Positions 15,444-25,069 are shown, counted from the stretch's first letter. The stretch is 34,680 bases of DNA from Lysobacter sp. (GCA_027306995.1 DAHUXS010000018.1:137426-172105), one strand, 5' to 3'. Program-made: numbers and translations. The notes: generated by a model from the letters alone, not told the origin.

Positions 15444-18233
15444 TCAGCCCAACCGCGCGCGCTGTCCCGCTAACGCGTCGCGTTGCGCGGTCCACTCGCC
15501 GAGACGCTGGCGTTCCTGCTCGATCACGTGCGCAGGTGCCTTGCCTTCAAATGCCGCGAGCTTGTTCTGCGACTTGGTCAGCTCGCCTTCGACGCGCTTC
15601 AGTTCCTTGTCGAGACGGACGCGTTCGGCGTCGAGATCGACCAGTCCTTCCAGCGGCACGAACAGGTCGAGATCGCCGACGCGCGCAGCTGCCGCAGCCG
15701 GTGGTTCGCCATCAAGGTGTTCGATGTGTTCGATGCGGGCGAGGAAGCGCAGCGCCGCATTGAAGGTCGACACGCGCGCGGTATCGCCCGCGTTGTCGCC
15801 GCGCACCAGCAACGTGACCTGCTTCGCCGGCGAGATGCCGAGTTCGCTGCGCACGCGACGCAGTGCCGTCACCATCGCCTTCAGCCACTCGATGTCGTCG
15901 CTGGCCTGGCCATAGGTCGTGGCATCGAAATCCGATCCCCGCGGATAGGCCTGGGTCATGATGCTGCCGGACTTGCCGAGCTTGGGCGCGACCGCCTGCC
16001 ACAGCTCCTCGCTGACGAACGGCACAAGCGGATGCAGCAGGCAGAGCAGGTGTTCCAGCACGAACAGCAAGGTGTGGCGGGTGGAGTCGGCGGCGACCTG
16101 ATCGTCGCCATTCAACGCCGGCTTGGCCAGTTCCACGAACCAGTCGCAGAACTGGTTCCAGGCGAATTCGTACAGCGTCTGCGCCAGCAGATCGAAACGA
16201 TAGTTGGCGAAATGCTCGCCGGCTTCGGCACTGGTCTTCGCGAGCTGGGCGAGGATCCACTTCTCGGCATCGGTCTTCGGCTGCGGGACGCCTTCGAAAC
16301 GCGTGTCGTCGCCGACGTTCATCAACACGAAGCGCGTGGCGTTCCACAACTTGTTGCAGAAATTCTTGTAGCCCTCGGCACGGGCGAGGTCGAACTTGAT
16401 GTCGCGGCCGGGGCCGGCCAGCGCGCACATGGTGAACCGCAGCGCGTCGGCGCCGTGGGCGGCGATGCCCTCCGGGAACTCCTTGCGCGTCGCCTTCTCG
16501 ATCTTGGGCGCGTCCTGCGGCTTCATCAGCCCGGTCGTGCGCTTGCCAACCAGCGCGTCGGCGCTGATGCCGTCGATGATGTCGATCGGGTCGAGGATGT
16601 TGCCCTTCGACTTCGACATCTTCTGGCCGTCCTTGTCGCGGACGAGGCCGGTGATGTAGACGTCGCGGAACGGCACTTCGCCGGTCAGCGCGTCGGTCAT
16701 CATGATCATGCGCGCGACCCAGAAGAAGATGATGTCGAAGCCGGTCACCAGCACGCTGCTCGGCAGGTAGCGATCGAAGCCGCGTTCCGCCATCGCCTGC
16801 GTGTTCGGCCAGCCCATGGTGCTGATCGGCCAGATTGCCGAGGAGAACCAGGTTTCCAGCACGTCGTGGTCCTGGCGCAGCGCCGGCGCGGTGCCGCCGT
16901 GCTTCGTCGCGGCCTGCGCGCGTGCTTCTTCCTCGTCGTGCGCGACGTAGACATTGCCGGCGTCGTCGAACCACGCCGGGATGCGGTGGCCCCACCACAG
17001 CTGGCGGCTGATCGTCCAATCCTGGATGTTCTCCATCCAGTGGCGATAGGTATTGATCCAGTTCGGCGGCACGAACTTCACCGAACCGTTTTCGACGAGT
17101 TCGAGGCCGCGCTTGGCGAGATCGTCCATCTTCACGAACCATTGGTCGGTGAGATAGGGCTCGATCACTTGGCCGCTGCGGTCGCCGCGCGGCACCTGCA
17201 GGCGATGCGGCTTGGTTTCGACCAGATGCCCTTGTGCTTCGAGGTCGGCGAGCACGGCCTTGCGAGCGGCAACGCGATCGAGGCCACGGTACTGCTCGGG
17301 CGCGTTGTCGTTGATGCAGGCGACGTCGGTGAAGATGTTGATCAGCGGCAGGTTGTGACGCTGGCCGACGGCGTAGTCGTTGAAGTCGTGCGCGGGCGTG
17401 ACCTTGACCACGCCGGTGCCGAATTCGCGATCGACATAATCGTCGGCGATGACCGGGATTTCGCGGCCCACCAGCGGCAGGTGCACGCGCTTGCCGACGA
17501 GGGCGGCGTAGCGTTCGTCTTCCGGATGCACCATCACCGCGGTATCGCCGATCATGGTTTCCGGGCGCGTCGTCGCGACCACGACATGGTCGGGCTGGCC
17601 GGGCTCGGCATCGATCACGTCGTAGCGGATCGACCACAGGTGGCCGTTCTCTTCCTCGCTCACCACCTCGAGATCGGACACCGCGGTCTGCAGCACCGGA
17701 TCCCAGTTCACCAGGCGCTGGCCGCGATAGATCAGGCCGCGTTCGAACAGACGCACGAAGGTTTCGATCACCGCAGCGGACGGCGCTTCGTCCATGGTGA
17801 AGGTCTTGCGCGACCAGTCGCCGGACGCGCCGATGCGGCGCATCTGGCGTTCGATGTTGTCGCCGGACTGCCCCTTCCACTCCCACACTTTCTCGATGAA
17901 CTTCTCGCGGCCGAGCGAATCGCGGGTTTCGCCGGTCCCCGCAATCGCGAGATTGCGCGACACCACCATCTCGGTGGCGATGCCGGCGTGGTCGCTGCCG
18001 ACCTGCCACAACGTGCGGAAGCCGCGCATGCGGTGATAGCGCACCAGTGCATCCATCAACGACAGCTGGAAGGCATGGCCCATGTGCAGCGTGCCGGTGA
18101 CGTTCGGTGGCGGCAGCAGGATGGTGTAGGCGGGGCCATCGCCCTGCGGCGCGAAGACGCCCGACGCTTCCCATTGCGCGTACAGGCGGCTTTCGATGTC
18201 GGCGGGTTGGTAGCTCTGGGCGAGGTTGGTCAT
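15444..18233 (-). CDS. valS: Valyl-tRNA synthetase
   Basis: This 929-residue class I synthetase has PPP at 41-43 just before the HIGH-type motif HMGH (50-53) and KMSKS at 538-542. The CP1 editing domain is present ([25 protein letters not shown]), as is the C-terminal coiled coil ([26 protein letters not shown]). The PPP triplet is nearly universal in ValS and is a known EF-P-dependent stall site. I chose ATG 18233 ([10 protein letters not shown]) rather than the longer open frame, since similarity starts there. It is the last gene of pepA-holC-yqaE-valS, the usual gammaproteobacterial order apart from the inserted small gene. Confidence 0.97.
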   Translation of the reverse strand: MTNLAQSYQPADIESRLYAQWEASGVFAPQGDGPAYTILLPPPNVTGTLHMGHAFQLSLMDALVRYHRMRGFRTLWQVGSDHAGIATEMVVSRNLAIAGTGETRDSLGREKFIEKVWEWKGQSGDNIERQMRRIGASGDWSRKTFTMDEAPSAAVIETFVRLFERGLIYRGQRLVNWDPVLQTAVSDLEVVSEEENGHLWSIRYDVIDAEPGQPDHVVVATTRPETMIGDTAVMVHPEDERYAALVGKRVHLPLVGREIPVIADDYVDREFGTGVVKVTPAHDFNDYAVGQRHNLPLINIFTDVACINDNAPEQYRGLDRVAARKAVLADLEAQGHLVETKPHRLQVPRGDRSGQVIEPYLTDQWFVKMDDLAKRGLELVENGSVKFVPPNWINTYRHWMENIQDWTISRQLWWGHRIPAWFDDAGNVYVAHDEEEARAQAATKHGGTAPALRQDHDVLETWFSSAIWPISTMGWPNTQAMAERGFDRYLPSSVLVTGFDIIFFWVARMIMMTDALTGEVPFRDVYITGLVRDKDGQKMSKSKGNILDPIDIIDGISADALVGKRTTGLMKPQDAPKIEKATRKEFPEGIAAHGADALRFTMCALAGPGRDIKFDLARAEGYKNFCNKLWNATRFVLMNVGDDTRFEGVPQPKTDAEKWILAQLAKTSAEAGEHFANYRFDLLAQTLYEFAWNQFCDWFVELAKPALNGDDQVAADSTRHTLLFVLEHLLCLLHPLVPFVSEELWQAVAPKLGKSGSIMTQAYPRGSDFDATTYGQASDDIEWLKAMVTALRRVRSELGISPAKQVTLLVRGDNAGDTARVSTFNAALRFLARIEHIEHLDGEPPAAAAARVGDLDLFVPLEGLVDLDAERVRLDKELKRVEGELTKSQNKLAAFEGKAPAHVIEQERQRLGEWTAQRDALAGQRARLG

Positions 18234-18267
18234 GTCGAAATGAAGCGTGTGCTTGGAATGGATGGGA

Positions 18268-18456
18268 TCAGCCGCGCAGCGCGCGCTGGATCTTCTGGTC
18301 GGTGTGGTACTGGCTGACGGCATAGGCGGCCCAGATCGCGGCCGGCACCCAGCCGATCACCGTCAGATGCAGGATCAGGCAGACGATGCCCGAGATCGGG
18401 CGACCGATGGTGAAGAAGGCGAACCAGGGCAGGAGCAGGGCGATCAGCAGGCGCAT
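18268..18456 (-). CDS. YqaE/Pmp3-family small membrane protein
   Basis: This 62-residue protein has two hydrophobic helices (about 2-30 and 31-48): [20 protein letters not shown], then [21 protein letters not shown]. The GWxPxxIxAxY pattern is the hallmark of the Pmp3/YqaE family (UPF0057). Family members are stress-related proteolipids linked to membrane potential in plants and yeast; the bacterial role is poorly defined. It lies between holC (11 bases upstream) and valS (34 bases downstream) in the same direction, so it is probably co-transcribed with them. Confidence 0.88.
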   Translation of the reverse strand: MRLLIALLLPWFAFFTIGRPISGIVCLILHLTVIGWVPAAIWAAYAVSQYHTDQKIQRALRG

Positions 18457-18467
18457 CGGGATTCCAT

Positions 18468-18893
18468 TTACATGTCGTGTTTCTTGACGTCGAAGCCGCG
18501 CGACTGGTAGTGCTTCCAGCGTTCGCGCAACGGCGCACGCGCGGCGGGATCGGCGGGCACGACTTCCAGCACGCGATCGAACGTGCCTTCAACCACGCCA
18601 TCGCGCAGGTTGATCACCAGCGGGCGCAAGGCGACATCATTGGCGGGCGTGGCGATCAGGACTGCCGCTTCGTCCTCGTCCTGGTCGCTGCCGGCGATCT
18701 GGTGCGGGATGTAGGCGTCGGGATCGAATGACCACAAGAGATCGTCGAGCGCTTCCGCCTGCGTCGCGTCGCGGGTCAGCACCAGCGTGTAGAGGCCGGC
18801 TTCGAAGGCCTTGCGCGCGAGTTCGCACACCAGCAGCAGCGGTTCCTTGCGAAACCGCGGCTTGTCGATCAGGTAGAAGTCGGCGCGTGGCAC
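18468..18893 (-). CDS. holC: DNA polymerase III subunit chi
   Basis: This 141-residue protein fits HolC: ADFYLIDKPRF at the start, LLLVCELARKAFEAGLYTLVLTRDATQAEALDDLLWSFDPDAYIPHQIAG in the middle and RERWKHYQSRGFDVKKHD at the end. Chi binds psi and the tail of single-strand binding protein, linking the clamp loader to SSB-coated DNA. It begins five bases after the pepA stop, the conserved pepA-holC-valS arrangement. Its partner psi is expected in the same genome; a candidate lies at 14644-14931. Confidence 0.95.
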   Translation of the reverse strand: MPRADFYLIDKPRFRKEPLLLVCELARKAFEAGLYTLVLTRDATQAEALDDLLWSFDPDAYIPHQIAGSDQDEDEAAVLIATPANDVALRPLVINLRDGVVEGTFDRVLEVVPADPAARAPLRERWKHYQSRGFDVKKHDM

Positions 18894-18898
18894 TCAGT

Positions 18899-20380
18899 TC
18901 ACGCGGCGCGGTCGAGCAGCCACTGGCTGAGCAGGCCGACCGGACGGCCGGTGGCCATGCCCATCTTGCCCTCGCCATTGGCGACGCCGGCGATGTCCAT
19001 GTGCGCCCAGCGCTGGCCGTCGGTGAAGCGCGACAGGAAGCAGCCGGCGGTGATCGCGCCGCCCCAGCGTCCCCCGATGTTGTAGACGTCGGCGAAGGCG
19101 GAATCGAGCATGGTCTGGTATTCGTCCCACAGCGGCATTTGCCAGGCGCGGTCGAACACCGTTTCGCCGGCATCGATCAGTTCGCGCGCGAGATCGTCGT
19201 TCGACTTGGTCATCACGCCGGTGGCGAACTTGCCGAGCGCGACCATCATCGCGCCGGTCAGGGTGGCAACGTCGATCAGCGCCTGCGGTTCGAAGCGCTG
19301 CGCATAGGTCAGCGCGTCGCACAAAATCAAACGACCTTCGGCGTCGGTGTTACCGACTTCAATCGTCTTGCCCGACATGCTGGTGATGACGTCGGATGGA
19401 CGATAGGCGTCGCCATCAATGGCGTTCTCGACTGCCGCAGCAATTACGACGAGGTTGATCGGAAGATCCATCCCGACCGCCGACACGAAGGCGCCGAGCA
19501 CGCTGGCGGCGCCGCACATGTCGTACTTCATCTCCTCGATGCCGCCTTGCGTCTTCAGGTTGACGCCGCCGGTGTCGAAGGTGATGCCCTTGCCGACCAG
19601 GACGTAGGGCTTGGCATCGCCGGCGTTGGAATACTTCAGCACGACCAGGCGCGGGCGCTGCGCACTGCCGCGCGCCACGGCCAGCAGCGAACCCATGCCC
19701 AGGGCTTCCATCGCGGCATCGTCAAGGACTTCGCAGCTGACCTTGTCGAAATTCTTCGCGAAGGACTGCGCCTGTTCGGCGACGTAGGCGGGATTGCACA
19801 CGTTCGGCGGCAGGTTGCCGAGTTCGCGCGCGAAGGCGACGCCACCGGCGATGGCGATGCCGTGGGCGAGGGCGAGGTCGTCGCTGCCCTGGATGGCGAG
19901 ATGTTCGAGACCGGTTTCCTCGCGCTTCTTGTTGTCCTTGCCCAGCGTGGCGACGTAGCGGTAGCAGGCGTGGTCGGCGGCGATCGCGGCCTGGCGGATC
20001 GCCCAGGCGGCATCGCGGTCCTTGACCGCCACTTCACTCAAGGTGAACAGGGCGCGCTTGATCGGACCGGTGCGCAGGGCACGGGCGGCATCGCCCACGG
20101 CCTTGAGGTATTGCGGGGTGGCGAACTTGTCGGCATCCCCCAGCCCGATCACCAGCACGCGCGGTGCGGTCACGCCGGCGACGTCATGGAGCAGGGCGCT
20201 GGCGCCGGTCTTGCCGGAAAGGTCGCCGCGTTCGGCCAGCTTGGACAGATGGCCGCCACTGGCGCGATCCACGGCCTGGCCGGTCGCGGTGAAGCTCTTG
20301 TCGGCGAACAGGCCGATCACCAGGCAATCGGCGTCGAAGTGAACGGGATCGGCGTGGTTCAGTGCAAATTCGAGGGCCAT
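18899..20380 (-). CDS. pepA: Leucyl aminopeptidase (M17 family)
   Basis: This 493-residue cytosolic dimetal exopeptidase is close to E. coli PepA (503). The M17 signature NTDAEGRL is at 344-351 with its metal-binding Asp and Glu, and [15 protein letters not shown] supplies the catalytic Lys and another metal ligand. It removes N-terminal Leu and other residues from peptides. In E. coli PepA also acts as a DNA-binding accessory factor for Xer recombination at cer sites, and xerD lies 2.8 kb away here; whether that role is kept is unknown. ATG 20380 is used; the TTG immediately upstream is unlikely. It is divergent from lptF across 114 bases. Confidence 0.96.
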   Translation of the reverse strand: MALEFALNHADPVHFDADCLVIGLFADKSFTATGQAVDRASGGHLSKLAERGDLSGKTGASALLHDVAGVTAPRVLVIGLGDADKFATPQYLKAVGDAARALRTGPIKRALFTLSEVAVKDRDAAWAIRQAAIAADHACYRYVATLGKDNKKREETGLEHLAIQGSDDLALAHGIAIAGGVAFARELGNLPPNVCNPAYVAEQAQSFAKNFDKVSCEVLDDAAMEALGMGSLLAVARGSAQRPRLVVLKYSNAGDAKPYVLVGKGITFDTGGVNLKTQGGIEEMKYDMCGAASVLGAFVSAVGMDLPINLVVIAAAVENAIDGDAYRPSDVITSMSGKTIEVGNTDAEGRLILCDALTYAQRFEPQALIDVATLTGAMMVALGKFATGVMTKSNDDLARELIDAGETVFDRAWQMPLWDEYQTMLDSAFADVYNIGGRWGGAITAGCFLSRFTDGQRWAHMDIAGVANGEGKMGMATGRPVGLLSQWLLDRAA

Positions 20381-20404
20381 CAACGAGATTCCTGCAGACT
20401 TACG

Positions 20405-20410
20405 TACAAT
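20405..20410 (+). promoter_or_regulatory. Candidate -10 element in the pepA/lptF intergenic region
   Basis: TACAAT on the plus strand lies 84 bases before lptF, next to a 12-bp palindrome CCCCGCGCGGGG at 20420-20431. The 114-base divergent region must hold promoters for both genes. I see no other strong element apart from TAGTTT at 20464-20469, closer to lptF. Confidence 0.25.
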
Positions 20411-20494
20411 CCCCCATCCCCCCGCGCGGGGACGGTCCCAGGACTGCGTCGCGTGAACCCACTAGTTTAGCGGTAACAGGCCCAACTGCCCCGA

Positions 20495-21574
20495 ATGAAG
20501 ACGCTCGACAAGTACCTGATGCGTGAATTCCTGCAGTCGGTGTTTGCCGCGCTGGTCGTGCTGTTGATGGTGATGGTCGGAGCGGCCTTCATGGACGTGT
20601 TGCGCGACATCGCCACCGGGCGCATGCCGGCCGGGATGATGTTCGCCCAGCTCGGACTGGTGATGATCGGCTGGATGCCGCTGATCCTGCCGCTGGCGCT
20701 GATGCTGGGCCTGCTGCTGGCGATGAGCCGCCTGTATCGCGATGCCGAGATGCCCGTGCTGGCGTCGGTCGGTGTTGGCCCGCGCCGCCTGCTGGGCCCG
20801 CTGCTGCCGGTGATCCTGCCGATGGTGGCGGTGATCGCGCTGTGCTCGCTGTGGCTGGCGCCGTGGTCGGACCGTTACAGCCGCGCCATGGTGAAAGAAG
20901 CCAACCGCAACATGCTGATCGCCGGCCTGGAGCCGGGCAAGTTCACCCAGCTGCCGGGCGCCAACGGCGTCGTCTACGTTGGCGACATGACCGCCGACGG
21001 CAGCCGCTTCCGCCGCGTCTTCATCTATCGCGAGAAGAAAGGCCGCATGGACGTGACCACTTCGTCCGACGGCACGGTGTGGCTGGATGGCAGCCGCGCG
21101 CGCTACCTGCGCCTGACCGACGGCTTCGAGGTGGAAGGGCCGCTGGGCGCCGGCACGCTCGATTACCGCCTGCTGCAATACAAAACCAATGACGTGAAGA
21201 TGCCCGATCGCGACAACGGCGACGTCGACGATCGCATCCAGAGCCAGCCGACATCGGCATTGCTGGCCGCCCCGGCCCGCGAAGCCAAGGCCGAACTGCA
21301 TTGGCGCATCGCGCCGCCGCTGGTGGCGCTGGCGCTGGCCTTGCTGGCGATTCCGCTGTCGCGCAGCCCGCCGCGCCAGGCGCGCTACGGTCGCATCGTC
21401 ACCGGCGTGGTCGGCTACCTGCTGGCGGCGCAGCTGATGCTGCTGGGCAAGCAATGGCTGGGCAACGGCAAGATCCCGATCGCGCTCGGCCTGTGGTGGT
21501 TGGTGGTGCCGTTGCTGGCACTGGCTTTCTGGTCCTACTTCCGCGACGGCAGTCCGGGGAAATTGCGCCGATGA
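20495..21574 (+). CDS. lptF: LPS export ABC transporter permease LptF
   Basis: This 359-residue inner-membrane protein has the YjgP/YjgQ layout: three N-terminal membrane segments, a periplasmic beta-jellyroll (about residues 115-265) and three C-terminal segments. It begins MKTLDKYLMREFLQSVFAALVVLLMVMVG and contains EMPVLASVGVGPRRLL, the coupling region that contacts LptB. With LptG and LptB2 it extracts LPS from the inner membrane and passes it to LptC/LptA. The stop overlaps the lptG ATG as ATGA (21571-21574). lptB, lptC and lptA are not in this window. Confidence 0.95.
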   Translation: MKTLDKYLMREFLQSVFAALVVLLMVMVGAAFMDVLRDIATGRMPAGMMFAQLGLVMIGWMPLILPLALMLGLLLAMSRLYRDAEMPVLASVGVGPRRLLGPLLPVILPMVAVIALCSLWLAPWSDRYSRAMVKEANRNMLIAGLEPGKFTQLPGANGVVYVGDMTADGSRFRRVFIYREKKGRMDVTTSSDGTVWLDGSRARYLRLTDGFEVEGPLGAGTLDYRLLQYKTNDVKMPDRDNGDVDDRIQSQPTSALLAAPAREAKAELHWRIAPPLVALALALLAIPLSRSPPRQARYGRIVTGVVGYLLAAQLMLLGKQWLGNGKIPIALGLWWLVVPLLALAFWSYFRDGSPGKLRR

Positions 21575-22674
21575 TGCCGTTCCCGAAAATCCACGATCTC
21601 TACATCGGCCGCGTGGTGCTGGTTTACGTGCTGGCGGCGTGGTTCGTCGTCGTCGGCATGGACTTCATGATCGGTGGCGTGTTGACCGAAATGAGCAATG
21701 TCGGCAAGGGTGCGTTCACGGCGATGGACGCCGTGATCGTCAGCCTCTACACCTTGCCGTACCGGCTGTATTTCCACTTCCCGACCGCGGCGGTGATCGG
21801 TTCGCTGCTGGCGCTCGGCCAGCTGGCGGCGACCTCCGAATTGACGGTGATGCGCGCGCTCGGTCTGTCGCGTCGTCGCATCAGTCTCGCGGTGGCGATG
21901 GTGGTCGGCCTGATGACGCTGGTGATGATGATCAACGTCGAAACGGTGTCGCCGTGGGCGCAGGATCGCGCCGCCGCCTACCGCACCGCGCGCAAGACCA
22001 ACGACACGATCATGCTGCAGTTCAAGGGCGTGTGGGCGCGCGAAGGCGATACCTTCATCAGCGCGACCGAAGGCCAGAACCACGACAGCGGCAAGGATCG
22101 CTGGCTGGAACTGCGCGGCATGCGCCTGTACGAATTCGAGTCGAACGGGCGGCTGAAGTCGATCGCCTACGTCCAGAGCGGCGAACACCGGCCCGGCGGC
22201 TGGGTGCTGAAGGGCGTCGACCGCATGACGTTCTCAGACGACGCCGTGCAGAAGACCCACGCCGACCAGGAGCAGTGGCAGTCGACGCTGGATGACACCG
22301 CGCTGGCCAGCACGGTGAGCCGACCGCGCTACATGAGCACCAGCGACCTCAAGCAGGCGCTGGAGTATCGCGAGCGCAACCAGCTCGACCCCGGCGAAGT
22401 CGAGGAGCACTACTGGTCGCACTGGTTCTATCCGTTGAACGTGCTAGCGCTGTGCCTGGCGGCGATTCCGTTCGCGTTCGGCACGTTGCGCAGCGGTGGC
22501 CTCGGCAAGCGGCTGTTCCTCGGCATCGTGTTCGCGATCGGTTTCATGATGCTGCAGACGCAGATGGCGCGACTGGCCGGCGCGTTCAAGCTCGATTTCC
22601 GCATCGCCTACCTGATTCCTGTGGTGGTGATGCTGGGGATCTCGTGGCTGCTGTTCCGGCGGCGCTCGAGCTAA
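21571..22674 (+). CDS. lptG: LPS export ABC transporter permease LptG
   Basis: This 367-residue partner of LptF has six predicted membrane segments and the same jellyroll insert. Diagnostic parts are LPYRLYFHFPTAAVIGSLLALGQLAATSELTVMRALGLSRRRI near the coupling helix and HWFYPLNVLALCLAAIPFAFGTLRSGGLGKRLFLGIVFAIGF near the end. The ATG overlaps the lptF stop. The terminal TAA shares bases with the TAG of the convergent RDD gene (CTAA at 22671-22674), leaving no intergenic DNA. Confidence 0.96.
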   Translation: MMPFPKIHDLYIGRVVLVYVLAAWFVVVGMDFMIGGVLTEMSNVGKGAFTAMDAVIVSLYTLPYRLYFHFPTAAVIGSLLALGQLAATSELTVMRALGLSRRRISLAVAMVVGLMTLVMMINVETVSPWAQDRAAAYRTARKTNDTIMLQFKGVWAREGDTFISATEGQNHDSGKDRWLELRGMRLYEFESNGRLKSIAYVQSGEHRPGGWVLKGVDRMTFSDDAVQKTHADQEQWQSTLDDTALASTVSRPRYMSTSDLKQALEYRERNQLDPGEVEEHYWSHWFYPLNVLALCLAAIPFAFGTLRSGGLGKRLFLGIVFAIGFMMLQTQMARLAGAFKLDFRIAYLIPVVVMLGISWLLFRRRSS

Positions 22675-23132
22675 ACGCTCGCACCATCCCGCTGCAGGTC
22701 GCGCACGAAGCGCGTGCCGCTCGCGCGGTCGTGCCAGGTGAGGCGATCGCGATCGAACAGCGCCCACCAGAAACCGAGCCCGCCGAGTCCCAGAGACACG
22801 CAGCCGACGAGGTAACGGATCCACAGCGTGCGCAGCGATGCCTGTCCGCCGGATGCGGCATCGACATAGACCCGCCACGGCTTCATCCCGATCGTCTGCC
22901 CGCCGCGGCGCCAGCTGACGGTCGCGTAGACGCCGGTGACGGCGAACATCAGCAGCGTTTCCAGCCAGCCGGCCCAAGTGCCGCTCTGCACCGCTTCGCC
23001 GCGATTGATCGCCAGCATCACGATGATCGTGACGAACCACAGCGCCAGCATCGGGAAGAAATCGTAGGTCAGGCACAGCAGGCGCCAGCCGAGCAGGGCG
23101 CGTGGACGCGGAGCGGAATCGGGAGCGTTCAT
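22671..23132 (-). CDS. RDD-family membrane protein
   Basis: This 153-residue protein has three or four hydrophobic helices. It contains the family's Arg-Asp pattern in GWRLLCLTYDFFPMLALWF and the GQTIGMKPWRVYV and DRDRLTWHDRASGTRFV segments typical of RDD proteins. RDD proteins are poorly characterised; some have been linked to ion exchange. ATG 23132 is the start that fits the domain. The long open frame extending upstream to about 25049 is an antisense shadow of xerD and dsbC. It is divergent from xerD with 30 bases between. Confidence 0.88.
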   Translation of the reverse strand: MNAPDSAPRPRALLGWRLLCLTYDFFPMLALWFVTIIVMLAINRGEAVQSGTWAGWLETLLMFAVTGVYATVSWRRGGQTIGMKPWRVYVDAASGGQASLRTLWIRYLVGCVSLGLGGLGFWWALFDRDRLTWHDRASGTRFVRDLQRDGASV

Positions 23133-23150
23133 CCTCACAAGGATAAGCGT

Positions 23151-23156
23151 TAGGCT
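23151..23156 (+). promoter_or_regulatory. Candidate -10 element directly before xerD
   Basis: TAGGCT lies exactly six bases before the xerD ATG at 23163, and no Shine-Dalgarno sequence is present. The context TTAGGCTGCGCGCATG closely matches GTAGGCTGCGGGCATG before the minus-strand gene at 31577. A leaderless xerD transcript is the simplest reading. Confidence 0.4.
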
Positions 23157-23162
23157 GCGCGC

Positions 23163-24116
23163 ATGAGTGCACGGACTCCCGCCGAACGCCGCATGGCCGC
23201 GCTGCAGCTGCCGGATGCGGCCGACGCCGACATCGCCGCGATCGAATCCTGTCTGGAATCCGCCTGGGCCGAACATGGCCTGGCACGTGCCACCCTGGAC
23301 AGCTATCGACGCGACCTCGAAGGTTCCGCGCGCTGGTGCGCGACCAAGCGCGTGCAGCTGGTCGACGCCAGTCGCAGCGATCTCTATGGATTGCTGGCAT
23401 GGCGCAGCGAACAGCGCTATTCGCCGCGCAGCACCGCACGCCTGTTGTCGGCGCTGCGGATGTTCTACGCCGATCGCATTCGCCGCGGTGCGCGCAGCGA
23501 TGATCCGGTGGCGTTGCTCGACAGCCCGAAGATGCCGCGCAGCCTGCCCAAGGCGATGGCGGAGGGCCAGATCGAAGCGATGCTGGCGGCGCCGGATATC
23601 GAGACCACGGAAGGCCTGCGCGATCGCGCGATGCTGGAGTTGATGTACGCCTGCGGCTTGCGCGTGAGCGAACTGGTCGATCTTCCGGCGACGGCGCTCA
23701 ACCTGCGCCAGGGTGTGTTGCGCGTGCGCGGCAAGGGCAACAAGGAGCGCCTGGTGCCGCTCGGCGAGGAGGCCCAGCATTGGCTGGAGGGCTATCTGCG
23801 CGAGTCGCGTCCACAGCTGGCCGGACGACGCACCCTGGAAGCATTGTTCCTGACGACGAAAGCCGAAGCACTGACCCGCCAAGCGTTCTGGGGCTTGGTC
23901 AAACGCTACGCGGTGGTCGCGGGAATCGATCCGGCCCGGGTCAGCCCGCACGCGCTGCGCCACAGCTTCGCGACGCATCTCCTCAACCATGGTGCCGACC
24001 TGCGCGCGCTGCAGATGCTGCTCGGGCATAGCGCGCTCTCGACCACCCAGATCTATACCCTGGTGGCGCGCGAGCAACTGAAGTCCTTGCATGCCCGCCA
24101 CCACCCTCGCGGCTAG
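23163..24116 (+). CDS. xerD: Tyrosine site-specific recombinase XerD
   Basis: This 317-residue tyrosine recombinase acts with XerC at dif to resolve chromosome dimers. The N-terminal SAM-like DNA-binding domain (about 25-115) is followed by the catalytic domain. Catalytic residues are complete: R167 in ACGLRVSEL, Lys in GKGNKERLVPL, H263-x-x-R266, H289 in LLGHSALST and nucleophile Y298 in QIYT. XerD rather than XerC is chosen because dsbC follows, as in E. coli. It is about 15-20 residues longer than E. coli XerD (298) at the N terminus. Confidence 0.94.
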   Translation: MSARTPAERRMAALQLPDAADADIAAIESCLESAWAEHGLARATLDSYRRDLEGSARWCATKRVQLVDASRSDLYGLLAWRSEQRYSPRSTARLLSALRMFYADRIRRGARSDDPVALLDSPKMPRSLPKAMAEGQIEAMLAAPDIETTEGLRDRAMLELMYACGLRVSELVDLPATALNLRQGVLRVRGKGNKERLVPLGEEAQHWLEGYLRESRPQLAGRRTLEALFLTTKAEALTRQAFWGLVKRYAVVAGIDPARVSPHALRHSFATHLLNHGADLRALQMLLGHSALSTTQIYTLVAREQLKSLHARHHPRG

Positions 24117-24191
24117 GTGTTCAGGTTGTGAGGCCGTGTTTCCGGCGATCCATGCGAAAATGCTGCCGTGACCAGAATTCTCCGGACCCTG

Positions 24192-24992
24192 ATGAACCCG
24201 CGCCTTCTTCTTGCTACCGCGACCGCGGCCGCCAGCCTGGCCGCCTGCGCCAAGCCCATGGCCGCCGAAAACGCCAAGGCCGGCGATGCCAAACCGGTGC
24301 CGGTTGCCGGCGCCATCGCCAAGCCCACCGCCGGTTCGCCCGAGGCGCGCGCCATCGATGCCCTGCACAAGGTCAATCCGGGCCTGAAGGTCGATCGCGC
24401 GACTGCCGCGCCGATAGCGGGGTTCCGCGAGCTCATCGTGGGTGGCCAGACCTTGTACGTCTCCGATGACGGCCGTTACGTGCTGCAGGGCAATCTCTAC
24501 GACGTCAACGCCAAGAAGGACTTGAGCCAGGACACGATGGCGGCGCTGCGCCGCGAGGAACTCGCCAAGGTGCCGGCGTCCCAGCGCATCGTGTTCGCGC
24601 CGGCCAATCCCAAGTACACGGTCAGCGTGTTCACCGATATCCAGTGCGGGTTCTGCCAGAAGCTGCACAGCCAGATCGCCCAGTACAACGCCCAGGGCAT
24701 TGCCGTCGAATACCTGGCCTTCCCGCGCATGGGACCGGCCAGCGACGATTTCAGCCAGATGGAAGCGGTGTGGTGTTCGGCCGATCGCGGCAAGGCGTTG
24801 ACCGACGCCAAGAACGGCAAGCGCATCAATGCCGCCCGTTGCACCAACCCGGTCGCGATGGAGTACGACCTCGGCCGTCGCCTGGGCCTGACCGGTACCC
24901 CGATGATCGTCGCGCCCAACGGCAATGCGGCGCCGGGCTATCTCGACCCGACGCGGATGAAACAGTGGCTCGATTCGGGAGCCACGCAGTAA
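24192..24992 (+). CDS. dsbC: Lipoprotein thiol:disulfide interchange protein DsbC
   Basis: This 266-residue DsbC/DsbG-type disulfide isomerase has the CGFC active site at C152-C155, a cis-Pro loop LTGTPMIVAPNG and an N-terminal dimerisation part (about 50-110). A second Cys pair (VWCSADR, AARCTNP) matches the structural disulfide of DsbC. Unlike soluble E. coli DsbC, it begins with a lipoprotein signal (MNPRLLLATATAAASLAAC) with lipid-carrying C19 and Ala at +2, predicting outer-membrane anchoring. A low-complexity Ala/Lys/Pro linker follows. GTG 24168 is an alternative start, with GAAAAT six bases before it. xerD-dsbC order is conserved in gammaproteobacteria. Confidence 0.92.
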   Translation: MNPRLLLATATAAASLAACAKPMAAENAKAGDAKPVPVAGAIAKPTAGSPEARAIDALHKVNPGLKVDRATAAPIAGFRELIVGGQTLYVSDDGRYVLQGNLYDVNAKKDLSQDTMAALRREELAKVPASQRIVFAPANPKYTVSVFTDIQCGFCQKLHSQIAQYNAQGIAVEYLAFPRMGPASDDFSQMEAVWCSADRGKALTDAKNGKRINAARCTNPVAMEYDLGRRLGLTGTPMIVAPNGNAAPGYLDPTRMKQWLDSGATQ

Positions 24993-25033
24993 ATCAGGTC
25001 GTCCGTCAGCCCGCGGCATGAGGCGAGGGCCGT

Positions 25034-25039
25034 TACAAT
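25034..25039 (+). promoter_or_regulatory. Candidate -10 element for purL
   Basis: TACAAT sits 30 bases before the purL ATG within GTTACAATAGACGGCC. No clear -35 or Shine-Dalgarno sequence accompanies it. I see no PurR-type operator palindrome in this 77-base gap. Confidence 0.4.
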
Positions 25040-25069
25040 AGACGGCCATTCGCCACGGTTTTCCTGGAC

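Noticed and set aside
15483-18317. 944-residue open frame opposite valS
   Set aside because: It is an antisense shadow of valS: composition is skewed to Ala/Arg/Val/His, with no motifs or start signals.
20420-20431. CCCCGCGCGGGG palindrome as an operator
   Set aside because: It is a simple GC palindrome, expected by chance at this composition, and is not repeated elsewhere in the window.
23133-25049. Long N-terminal extension of the RDD gene frame across xerD and dsbC
   Set aside because: The frame is open, but the sequence is antisense to two well-supported genes and has no similarity to RDD proteins. ATG 23132 is the proper start.
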